DNA of 14,776 bases from an uncultured Blautia sp. (lineage in GTDB: Bacteria > Bacillota > Clostridia > Lachnospirales > Lachnospiraceae). The stretch lies in contig UQMI01000068.1 in NCBI GenBank assembly GCA_900542045.1, positions 1 to 14,776 of the forward strand, read 5' to 3'. Positions within the stretch are counted from its first letter, which is position 1. Every line of letters starts with the position of its first letter. This document shows positions 1 to 5,840 of the stretch, one piece after another. The notes beneath the pieces were generated by a model. That model was not told the DNA's origin, made no database searches, and worked only from the letters and a program-made list of their open reading frames with translations. The position numbers and the translations under genes are program-made.

Positions 1-162
1 GTACGGGAAGGCGTGCTTATACGGTGGAAATCCCAGATTTCATGAATCCCACCGTACGGGAAGGCGTGCTTATACGGTGGGAATCCCGGATTCCATGAAT
101 CCCACCGTACGGGAAGGTGTAATTATACGGTGGGAATCTCATGTGTAGAGATTACTCCCGTA
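1..162. repeat. 53-bp tandem hairpin repeat, about three units
   Basis: Units begin at 1, 54 and 107, each opening with GTACGGGAAGG. The first two are nearly identical and the third diverges in its second half. Each unit carries an imperfect hairpin (20-56, 73-109, 126-162) whose outer arms in units 1 and 2 are TACGGTGG and CCACCGTA. Inside is a short stem, AAATC/GATTT in unit 1 and GAATC/GATTC in unit 2, so a base pair changed on both sides. In unit 3 the stem is TACGGTGGGAATCTC against GAGATTACTCCCGTA with a new loop. The array touches the window edge and may be longer. There is no unique spacer between copies, so it is not CRISPR. Function unknown; a REP-like or structured intergenic element is my inference. 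Confidence 0.8.
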
Positions 163-714
163 TGAAAAGCTATATTGATACGGTACAGATAGAGCATTTC
201 GGGTTTGTTGCTGTATAGAAGGATTAAAGAACAGATAAGATTAAACAGAGGCAGTGGGGAAATAGATAATCCTGTTCAGAGGACGGATGATTCATTTGAA
301 TCACATCGGCCCCAGAAATTCATCCTCGGAAAAGATGGTTAACGACACCCACCTTTTTCTCCGCTTCATAATAGGACTATACGACAATTAGATTATTATA
401 ACGACTTTCTTAAAATTTGGAAGCAAAAATTAACTTCAGTTTCTTTGAACTGGGCCTGTGTGATAAAGATTCAGCCTATATCCTGAAAATCGTAGTGGAA
501 GAATTAGATTTTTCAAGCTATTGCTTTGTTATTTAGAAAAAGGGCTTTTGTTTCCCGAAATAATGGTTATAAAAAGTAAGAGACAGTTCAGTAGAAAATT
601 TGGTTTTTAAAAGTCCGAATTCTCTGTGATTGTCTCTTTCCTGCATGTCAGGGGTTAAAATTTGATATTAACGACACCCCCTTTATGTAGAATGGTGAGC
701 GGGTTTTTTTGATG
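163..714. other. AT-rich intergenic region without a recognisable gene
   Basis: No open frame with a start codon and ribosome site was found on either strand. One short start-less stretch (about 410-535, plus strand) stays open for about 40 codons and then stops; I do not recognise it. The 12-mer TTAACGACACCC occurs twice in the same orientation, at 339-350 and 668-679. An 8-bp inverted repeat (AAGAGACA at 578-585, TGTCTCTT at 631-638) flanks a 45-base loop. The region may be decayed sequence at the edge of an accessory segment, but nothing here proves that. Confidence 0.5.
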
Positions 715-1053
715 TTATTCTTTAAGCATTGCTTTGTATTCCAGGCCCCAGCTCTGCAGGGCGTCCAGGATGGGCTTCAGACTTTGCCCAAGTTCCGTGA
801 GAGAATACTCGACTCTCGGCGGTACCTCAGGGTAAACCGTACGGTTGATCAGTCCGCTGTTTTCCATGTCCCGCAGCTGGGCGGTGAGTACTTTCTGTGA
901 TACACTTCCCAGTGATCTTTTCAGCTCTCCAAACCGTTTGGTTCCTGTCAGCAGGTCACGCAGGATCAATACTTTCCATTTGTCACCGATAAGAGTTAAT
1001 GTGGTTTCCACCGGGCAGGCCGGCAATTCTTTTCTTGCTGTCTGTGCGATCAT
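715..1053 (-). CDS. HxlR-family winged-helix transcriptional regulator
   Basis: A 112-residue DNA-binding regulator of the HxlR/YodB/HypR type. The diagnostic stretch runs from CPVETTLTLIGDKWKVLILR (residues 13-32) through the recognition helix region (SQKVLTAQLRDMENSGLI) and the wing (VPPRVEYSLTELG). The start at 1053 is chosen because the HxlR homology begins right after it and a GGAGG (1061-1065) lies 7 bases upstream; the frame stays open further upstream but that extension does not resemble the family. Cys13 sits where YodB/HypR proteins carry a redox-reactive N-terminal cysteine, so it may sense thiol or electrophile stress (inference). It is divergent from the Cys-rich peptide operon at 1260 and is its likely regulator, and perhaps its own. 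Confidence 0.9.
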   Translation of the reverse strand: MIAQTARKELPACPVETTLTLIGDKWKVLILRDLLTGTKRFGELKRSLGSVSQKVLTAQLRDMENSGLINRTVYPEVPPRVEYSLTELGQSLKPILDALQSWGLEYKAMLKE

Positions 1054-1091
1054 GGCGTTTCCTCCGGAGCATATGTGTGTGGTTCTGTTAC

Positions 1092-1117
1092 GGATAGTTC
1101 CCTGCGGGTAACTATCC
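1092..1117. promoter_or_regulatory. 26-bp dyad, candidate operator in hxlR leader
   Basis: GGATAGTT (1092-1099) and AACTATCC (1110-1117) form a perfect 8-bp inverted repeat. Symmetry continues partly through the centre (CC/GG and a central GC). It lies between the start codon of the minus-strand regulator and the overlapping promoters, about 20-45 bases from their -35 and -10 boxes. It could be the binding site of the HxlR protein or a hairpin in the regulator's leader mRNA; the sequence alone does not decide. Confidence 0.5.
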
Positions 1118-1134
1118 CACTTTATTGTGCCTAC

Positions 1135-1163
1135 TTTACGTTTGTTTTCAGTGGAATTATTAT
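1135..1163 (+). promoter_or_regulatory. Predicted promoter of the peptide/maturase operon
   Basis: A weak -35 (TTTACG, 1135-1140), a 17-base spacer and a -10 TATTAT (1158-1163). This would start transcription near 1170 and produce a leader of about 90 bases before the peptide start. The -10 overlaps the -10 of the opposing promoter almost base for base, so the two directions would compete. Confidence 0.45.
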
Positions 1164-1187
1164 AGCATTGTAACAAAGAGAAAGCAA
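1159..1187 (-). promoter_or_regulatory. Predicted promoter of the HxlR regulator
   Basis: Read on the minus strand: -35 TTGCTT (1187-1182), a 17-base spacer and a perfect TATAAT (1164-1159). Transcription would start near 1152 and pass through the dyad at 1092-1117 before reaching the start codon at 1053. This is the better of the two opposing promoters by match to consensus. Confidence 0.6.
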
Positions 1188-1259
1188 GGCGGCGCAAAAC
1201 CGCCAGATAAAAACGGACGTTCGGAAGGCAGAGAGAAGAAAAAATCAGGAGGATACAAT

Positions 1260-1388
1260 ATGTCATTAAAGAATTTATTCCACAGAGAAACCGAAAAGAA
1301 AGCAGCCGCAGCGTGCGGAACGGCATGCGGAGCAGGAGACAAAAAGCCGGCAGCGTGTGGAACGGCGTGCGGAGCAGGAGATAAATAA
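1260..1388 (+). CDS. ACGX-repeat peptide, candidate RiPP precursor
   Basis: A 42-residue peptide starting at 1260 behind AGGAGG (1247-1252). Residues 1-16 form a charged leader-like part ending in KKAA. The rest is two copies of AACGTACGAGDK (residues 17-28 and 31-42) joined by KP, so four cysteines sit in ACGT or ACGA tetrapeptides. The two DNA copies differ at three positions, all synonymous (tgc/tgt, gca/gcg, gac/gat). The pattern matches what I remember as the ACGX-repeat peptide family encoded beside a radical SAM/SPASM maturase, and such an enzyme follows at 1530. I infer a ribosomally made, post-translationally modified peptide in which cysteines or neighbouring residues are altered. 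No transporter or dedicated protease is visible nearby, so its destination is unknown. Confidence 0.85.
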   Translation: MSLKNLFHRETEKKAAAACGTACGAGDKKPAACGTACGAGDK

Positions 1389-1529
1389 GTCAGAAGACAG
1401 ACCTGGGAGACAGAGAGCACTGCAAAAAAACAGGGAGCAGCAGGATACAGCAGAGGCGCGCATGCAGGCTCTCTTCACCTGACAGGGTAACTGCACCGGG
1501 TTACGGGATTTGGCAAAGGAGGAAGAGTA

Positions 1530-2620
1530 ATGGAATATTTTGCATTTCAATGGCACATTACCGAAGCCTGTGACCAGCGGTGCAGGCACTGTTATATTTA
1601 TGCATTGGGAAGCCATGCAAAATTTAAAGAAATGTCGCTGACAGATATGGTGACGGTGATTGACAACTGTGAAACCTTCTGTCAGAAAGCAGGGAGAATT
1701 CCCTATTTATATATTACCGGCGGGGATCCGATTCTGCATCCCCAGTTCTGGACACTGATGAAAATTTTGAAACTGGCAGAAATCCCTTTTGCGTTGATGG
1801 GAAATCCTTTTCATCTTACTGCAGAAGTCTGTCACCGGCTGAAAGAATATGGATGCAGAAAATATCAGCTTTCGCTGGATGGATTAAAAGAGACCCACGA
1901 TGGCATCCGCCAGCAGCCCGGCTCCTACGATGCAACCATGGCGGCGATCCCGCTGCTGCGGGAGGCGGGAATTGATGTGGCGATCATGACCACTGTATCC
2001 AGATGGAATTACAAAGATGTTCCACTGTTGGTAGACGAGGTGGTAAAAAGTAAAGCAGATATTTTCGCCTTTGCCTGGTATTGCCCATCCATGGAGGATC
2101 GGGATACCTGCTGTTCTCCGGAGGAATACCATGACATGATGGAAAAATGCTGGGAGAAATTTCAGAAATACGAAGCAGAAGGCTGTGAGACCACATTTAA
2201 TCTGAAGGATCATCTCTGGACCCTGTTCCAGTATGAAAAAGGGATCTTTGATCCCAATGCATATCCGGATGATGAATATGTGTACGATGGCTGTAACTGC
2301 GGAAACTGTCATTTGACAATTCTGTCGGATGGGGCCGTCTATGCCTGCCGCCGCATGGAGAGAAGGTGGGAAGTGCATTGACGGATGATCTTTATGATCT
2401 GTTCACCAGTCCGGCTTTTGATAAATACCGTACCTATGAAAACTTTGAAAAATGTTCCCGGTGTGAGCTGCTCCGTTTCTGTCGGGGATGTCCGGCAGTG
2501 GCAGCCGGGTATCATGGCAGTATGTATGCGCCGGATCCCCAATGCTGGAAAGAGATAGACATATGTCCGGTGTCGGAGGGAGTGGAGCAGCCAGATGCCG
2601 GGATGCACAGACCTGTCTGA
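1530..2620 (+). pseudogene. Radical SAM/SPASM peptide maturase, frameshifted (ACGX system)
   Basis: The start at 1530 is preceded by AAAGGAGG (1515-1522). The first frame gives the radical SAM core: CDQRCRHC (Cys14, Cys18, Cys21, the CxxxCxxC motif for the SAM-bound 4Fe-4S cluster) and GGDP at 64-67. The SPASM region starts with DGCNCGNC and reaches AVYACRRME at about 2360. The frame then closes at 2381. The missing C-terminus continues at once in another frame from 2363 (KVGSALTDDLYDLF, then KCSRC, FCRGC and QCW) to the stop at 2618-2620, so one base is absent between 2361 and 2365. Joined, the product would be about 363 residues, normal for the family. It would modify the peptide encoded at 1260. 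The truncated 283-residue form lacks most auxiliary-cluster cysteines and is probably inactive. A sequencing error is possible; no slippery run is visible. Confidence 0.85.
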
Positions 2621-3240
2621 AAAAGCTGAGTTATGTGGGTGTACTGGCCTTTGCCACAGTGGATGCGAATGGCGATCCGCAGATCCGCAATATCAGTGCA
2701 ATCCATTATGAACAGGACGCGATTTATTTTTTTACAGCCAGGGGAAAGGACTTCTGTAAAGAACTTCTGGCATCTGGCAAAGTACAGATTCTGGGGTATA
2801 CCATGTATAAAGAAATGATCCGTCTGACCGGAATTGCCAGATCGGTGCCGGAGGAAGAGCAGAAGCTCTGGATGGACAAAATATTTGAAGAGCAGCCTTA
2901 TCTGTCCAATGTATATCCTGGAAATACGCGGAATATTGGTATTGTTTTTGCTGTTCATGATATGGAAATCGAATATTTTAATCTTGGGGTCAATCCCATA
3001 TTCCGGGAGAGCTATACCATAGGAAACGGGAAAGTACATCCCAAAGGTTATGAGATTACGGATGCATGCATTGGCTGTGGAGAATGTCTGGGTGTGTGTC
3101 CGCAGAATGCCATTGAAACGGGAAACCCCTACAGAATCCGGCAGGAAAACTGTCTGCACTGCGGAAGCTGTTTTGAAAATTGTCCGGTTTCTGCGGTGAT
3201 ACATAGAAAAAGAGATGCTCTTTACGGGAAAATGTGGTAA
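2563..3240 (+). CDS. Flavin split-barrel protein with two 4Fe-4S clusters
   Basis: 225 residues from the ATG at 2563. Residues 20-130 resemble the pyridoxamine-phosphate-oxidase-like split barrel that binds FMN or a related flavin (YVGVLAFATVDANGDPQIRN, then IYFFTARGKDFCKEL). Residues 169-179 and 197-207 are two bacterial ferredoxin motifs, CxxCxxCxxxCP twice. The combination suggests a soluble electron carrier or small oxidoreductase. Its place directly behind the maturase suggests it feeds electrons to the radical SAM or auxiliary clusters (inference). The start is uncertain: 2563 has only a GGAAAGAG-like site upstream and overlaps the restored maturase frame by 58 bases; the frame is also open upstream to 2488. 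Homology is clear only from about residue 12. Translational coupling to the maturase is likely, so the upstream frameshift may also lower its expression. Confidence 0.8.
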   Translation: MSGVGGSGAARCRDAQTCLKKLSYVGVLAFATVDANGDPQIRNISAIHYEQDAIYFFTARGKDFCKELLASGKVQILGYTMYKEMIRLTGIARSVPEEEQKLWMDKIFEEQPYLSNVYPGNTRNIGIVFAVHDMEIEYFNLGVNPIFRESYTIGNGKVHPKGYEITDACIGCGECLGVCPQNAIETGNPYRIRQENCLHCGSCFENCPVSAVIHRKRDALYGKMW

Positions 3241-3305
3241 AATAACAGACAGAGAAGAAGTGTCCCGCAGCAGACGGGAATAGATGATGGGAAAGGAGAT
3301 TTCTG

Positions 3306-3668
3306 ATGAGCAAAGAAGTAGTAAGCTATGTTGTGGAAAAATCAAAAGAACTGATGAATGCCGCATCCTGCAGCAAAGAGGCAAAAGATGCTGCGCAGGC
3401 CTGGATCGATGCTGTGGGAACCGATAAGGAAGCAGAAGCAACCAGAGCATATATCGCAGAGCTGGAGCAGGATATTATGCCTGTAGATATGCTGATCGGA
3501 TTTGCGGAATCAGAGGCCGGTGTCAAAGTTTTCGGCGGCGAAGAGGCAGCCAGAAACGTGGCAGAGCATGGAAAAGCCATCAAAGCAGCCGGCGCCAAAT
3601 ACTGCGACTGCCCGGCATGTGCAGCAGTAGAAGCCATTCTGGCCAAGAAAGATGAACTGCTGGCTTAA
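3306..3668 (+). CDS. Small conserved protein with C-terminal CDCPAC motif
   Basis: 120 residues, start at 3306 with GGGAAAGGAGA just upstream. It is mostly helical and rich in Ala, Glu and Lys, without a signal peptide or membrane segment. Cysteines are Cys22 and a cluster near the end, YCDCPAC (Cys100, Cys102, Cys105), which could bind a metal or be redox-active. I recall similar small proteins in Lachnospiraceae, sometimes carrying an inherited heat-shock/Hsp90 label that nothing in this sequence supports. It lies 65 bases behind the ferredoxin gene and before the terminator at 3693, so it probably belongs to the same operon. Function unknown. Confidence 0.75.
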   Translation: MSKEVVSYVVEKSKELMNAASCSKEAKDAAQAWIDAVGTDKEAEATRAYIAELEQDIMPVDMLIGFAESEAGVKVFGGEEAARNVAEHGKAIKAAGAKYCDCPACAAVEAILAKKDELLA

Positions 3669-3692
3669 AACAGAAAAAGAATAGAAAATGGG

Positions 3693-3736
3693 AACTCCGT
3701 ACGGTGTCAGAAAGAGATGCTGTACGGAGTTTTTTT
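3693..3736 (+). terminator. Rho-independent terminator of the peptide operon
   Basis: AACTCCGTAC (3693-3702) pairs perfectly with GTACGGAGTT (3722-3731), followed by a run of seven T (3730-3736). It lies 25 bases behind the stop at 3668 and separates the peptide operon from the next promoter. Confidence 0.9.
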
Positions 3737-3846
3737 GAGCATAAAAGAAAAAGTGCGAAACAATTTATCAGTTATTTTTGAAACCCTAACTTGGATTAAA
3801 AAGTAGAGTTGGCAGCCATGTTCTTTTTGATGAAAATCATAAAAAA

Positions 3847-3865
3847 ATTAATGAAAAACATTAAT
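3847..3865. promoter_or_regulatory. Inverted repeat upstream of the Wadjet operon promoter
   Basis: ATTAATG (3847-3853), five A, then CATTAAT (3859-3865): a perfect 7-bp dyad ending 6 bases before the -35 box. Position and symmetry suit a regulator binding site, possibly for the XRE protein encoded at 4597 (inference). In such AT-rich DNA a chance dyad cannot be excluded. Confidence 0.45.
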
Positions 3866-3871
3866 ATATGA

Positions 3872-3901
3872 TTGACATATCTCAGCCCACTCCTGTATAC
3901 T
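3872..3901 (+). promoter_or_regulatory. Sigma-A-type promoter of the DUF2975-XRE-jetDABC operon
   Basis: A perfect -35 TTGACA (3872-3877), an 18-base spacer and a -10 TATACT (3896-3901). The A/T-rich sequence before it could act as an UP element. The leader would be about 75 bases. No terminator or equally good promoter was noticed between here and 12643, so it may drive the whole unit. Confidence 0.7.
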
Positions 3902-3981
3902 GGAAGCATGAAAATCAGTCACAGCAGCGGAAACAGGCAGGATAGCTATTATTTCGCGGGAATTGATTGGGAGGTGTGGTA

Positions 3982-4584
3982 ATGGATACTTCAAGAAATG
4001 TCCTAAAAGCCAGGTGTGACAGTACCGGTTTAATGATTCGGTTCATCTTTTGGGCATATGCCATTTATCTTGTGGCGATGACGGCAGTAGGGTTGGTTCT
4101 GGTGTTTCGTCCGGAAGGAGACTTTTCTCTCAGTCTGGCATCTGGCAGAGATGGCATGGGCGGATATGGATTTTTTTATGGAGGGCTTATGGTACAGTTT
4201 CCCTGGAATTCTCTGACAGAGCAGGCGGTGAATGCGCCCAAGTTGGTGTATCTGATTGGTTATTTCTGCGGTATCGCTGTGAAGATTTGTTACCTGGGAA
4301 TTTTGTGGCAGGTAGCGAGAATTTTTAAAGGTATTGATGAGAATAGTTCGCCTTTTGTCCATGCAGGATGCCGGAGAATTAGCCGGATCGGCATTCTGGT
4401 GATTGCTTCCGGGCTGATACAGTACGGGCTGCAGGCTACGATTCTGGGAATTCTGGATCTGGGCGGAGGAGGCGGAAATACTGCCTGGTTTGGCATACTG
4501 TTGGCCGGTATCGTGATCATTGCTTTATCATATATCTTTGAGTATGGCACAGCACTGCAGATAGAATCGGATGAAACCCTGTAG
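3982..4584 (+). CDS. DUF2975 family membrane protein
   Basis: 200 residues with four predicted membrane segments (about 20-42, 88-110, 134-158 and 168-187). The stretch VARIFKGIDENSSPF between the second and third segments and the ending FEYGTALQIESDETL are typical of DUF2975 proteins. The start at 3982 is used because GGGAGGTG lies 6 bases upstream; a TTG at 3967 is unlikely. The family commonly precedes a small YozG-like XRE regulator, as here, 12 bases apart. Biochemical role unknown; a membrane partner that restrains or signals to the regulator is my inference. It is the first gene behind the promoter at 3872. Confidence 0.85.
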   Translation: MDTSRNVLKARCDSTGLMIRFIFWAYAIYLVAMTAVGLVLVFRPEGDFSLSLASGRDGMGGYGFFYGGLMVQFPWNSLTEQAVNAPKLVYLIGYFCGIAVKICYLGILWQVARIFKGIDENSSPFVHAGCRRISRIGILVIASGLIQYGLQATILGILDLGGGGGNTAWFGILLAGIVIIALSYIFEYGTALQIESDETL

Positions 4585-4596
4585 AAGGAGGATGTT

Positions 4597-4809
4597 ATGG
4601 CGATTATTTTACGTTTGGACAGAGTGATGGCGGACCGTAAGATGTCTCTGAAAGAACTTTCGGAGAAGGTTGGGGTGGCTAATGTAAACCTGTCCAAATT
4701 GAAAACAGGAAAGGTCAGCGCCATTCGGTTCTCCACCCTGAATGCAATCTGCGATGTACTGGACTGTCAGCCGGGAGATATCCTGGAATTTCAAAGGGAG
4801 GAGGAGTGA
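4597..4809 (+). CDS. YozG-like XRE/Cro-CI family regulator
   Basis: A 70-residue stand-alone helix-turn-helix protein. The HTH covers about residues 17-40 (SLKELSEKVGVANVNLSKLK), followed by the TLNAICDVLDCQPGDIL tail typical of the YozG/HTH_26 group. AGAAGGAGG lies 7 bases before the start. It is paired with the DUF2975 gene and ends only 4 bases before the GTG start of jetD, whose ribosome site lies inside this gene's last codons, so translation of the two is probably coupled. A role in controlling the operon, for example at the dyad 3847-3865, is inferred. Confidence 0.9.
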   Translation: MAIILRLDRVMADRKMSLKELSEKVGVANVNLSKLKTGKVSAIRFSTLNAICDVLDCQPGDILEFQREEE

Positions 4810-4813
4810 TCAG

Positions 4814-5794
4814 GTGAAACGGATCGGGCTGGAAGAAGTGCTGAGAAAACAAAGAGATCTTCCCTACGAAGAGCAGTACCGGTATGTGCGAAGGCTGCTG
4901 AAAGAAGAGCGGATCCGGCCGGTAAAGGCCTCGGGAACTAATGGAAAGAAACCGGCTCTTTACCGGGAATACTGGCTTCTGGAAGAAGAAAAGGAGTATG
5001 GAGCGCTGCAGGAAGAGCTGCAGTTTCAGATATCACCCTTGATTTCTGTGGACTATTATCTGAAGCATCTGGATATATATGCCGGGGACCGACCGTGGGT
5101 GCTGCTGCTGAACCAGTATCTGAAAAACCATCGGGAAAATCTGGAGCACCCGGAGTCTGTTAACGAACGGAGCTTTGAAATCTGGGGACGGGAGAAATTT
5201 CTCTCCCGGGAGCAGGGCAGGCGGATCCTGAAGCGGTGCGGACTGGAAGAAGAATTTCTGAATGTGTACCATACATCGGAACCGCTGGCTTACTATTCTC
5301 ACACCCGGGAAGTGCCTCAGAATCTGCTGATCCTGGAAAACAAAGATACATTTTACAGTATGCGCAGTCATCTGCTGGCGGGCAGAGATACCATTCTGGG
5401 AATGAAGACAGGAACCCTGATATATGGAGCCGGAAAAGGAATTTTCCGGTCTTTTGGCGATTTTGACCGCTGTGTGGAGCCTTATATGAAGGCGCCGGGA
5501 AACCAGATTTATTATTTTGGCGATCTGGATCATGAGGGCATTGGAATTTATGAAAAGCTGGCCGGGATGTTTGAAAAATCCTGGGAAATCCGGCCGTTTC
5601 TTCCGGCATATCTCTGTATGCTGGGAAAGGTAGAAGATGCGGCGGCGCTGCCGGATACGAAGGAGAAGCAGAACCGGAACATGGACGGCCGGTTTTTCTC
5701 CTATTTTCCGGAAGACGTGTGCAGACAGATACAGGTAATCCTGGAAGAGGAAAAATATATTCCCCAGGAGATATTAAATATCACCGATTTCTGA
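4814..5794 (+). CDS. jetD: Wadjet protein JetD, Toprim-fold nuclease subunit
   Basis: 326 residues from a GTG start at 4814, supported by AGGGAGGAGG (4795-4804); an ATG further upstream in the frame (4742) lies inside the XRE gene and is rejected. The N-terminal half is a DUF3322-like arm and winged-helix region. The C-terminal half is DUF2220/Toprim-like: LILENKDTF carries the likely metal-binding Glu175, and GDLDHEG (Asp237, Asp239) is the DxD motif. In studied Wadjet systems JetD is the nuclease that cuts small circular DNA held by the JetABC motor. Here it is the first jet gene, unlike the usual ABCD naming order. A gap of 46 bases separates it from jetA. All expected acidic residues are present, so it looks active. 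Confidence 0.9.
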   Translation: MKRIGLEEVLRKQRDLPYEEQYRYVRRLLKEERIRPVKASGTNGKKPALYREYWLLEEEKEYGALQEELQFQISPLISVDYYLKHLDIYAGDRPWVLLLNQYLKNHRENLEHPESVNERSFEIWGREKFLSREQGRRILKRCGLEEEFLNVYHTSEPLAYYSHTREVPQNLLILENKDTFYSMRSHLLAGRDTILGMKTGTLIYGAGKGIFRSFGDFDRCVEPYMKAPGNQIYYFGDLDHEGIGIYEKLAGMFEKSWEIRPFLPAYLCMLGKVEDAAALPDTKEKQNRNMDGRFFSYFPEDVCRQIQVILEEEKYIPQEILNITDF

Positions 5795-5840
5795 TACAAT
5801 TATTGGAAGAAAATGGAAGGACAGGAAACAGGAGAATTTT

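Noticed and set aside
1..162. Regularly spaced repeats that could suggest a CRISPR array
   Set aside because: The 53-bp units are contiguous and alike over nearly their whole length; there are no unique spacers, and no cas genes occur in the window.
578..638. 8-bp inverted repeat AAGAGACA/TGTCTCTT as a terminator or element end
   Set aside because: The loop of 45 bases is long, no T-run follows, and no gene or transposase is attached to it.
835..846. Perfect 12-bp palindrome AACCGTACGGTT
   Set aside because: It lies within the hxlR coding sequence and has no second copy or promoter context; probably coincidental.
1054..1326. A 91-residue N-terminal extension of the HxlR regulator
   Set aside because: The extension runs across the divergent promoters and the peptide leader, does not resemble the family, and a well-placed GGAGG supports the start at 1053.
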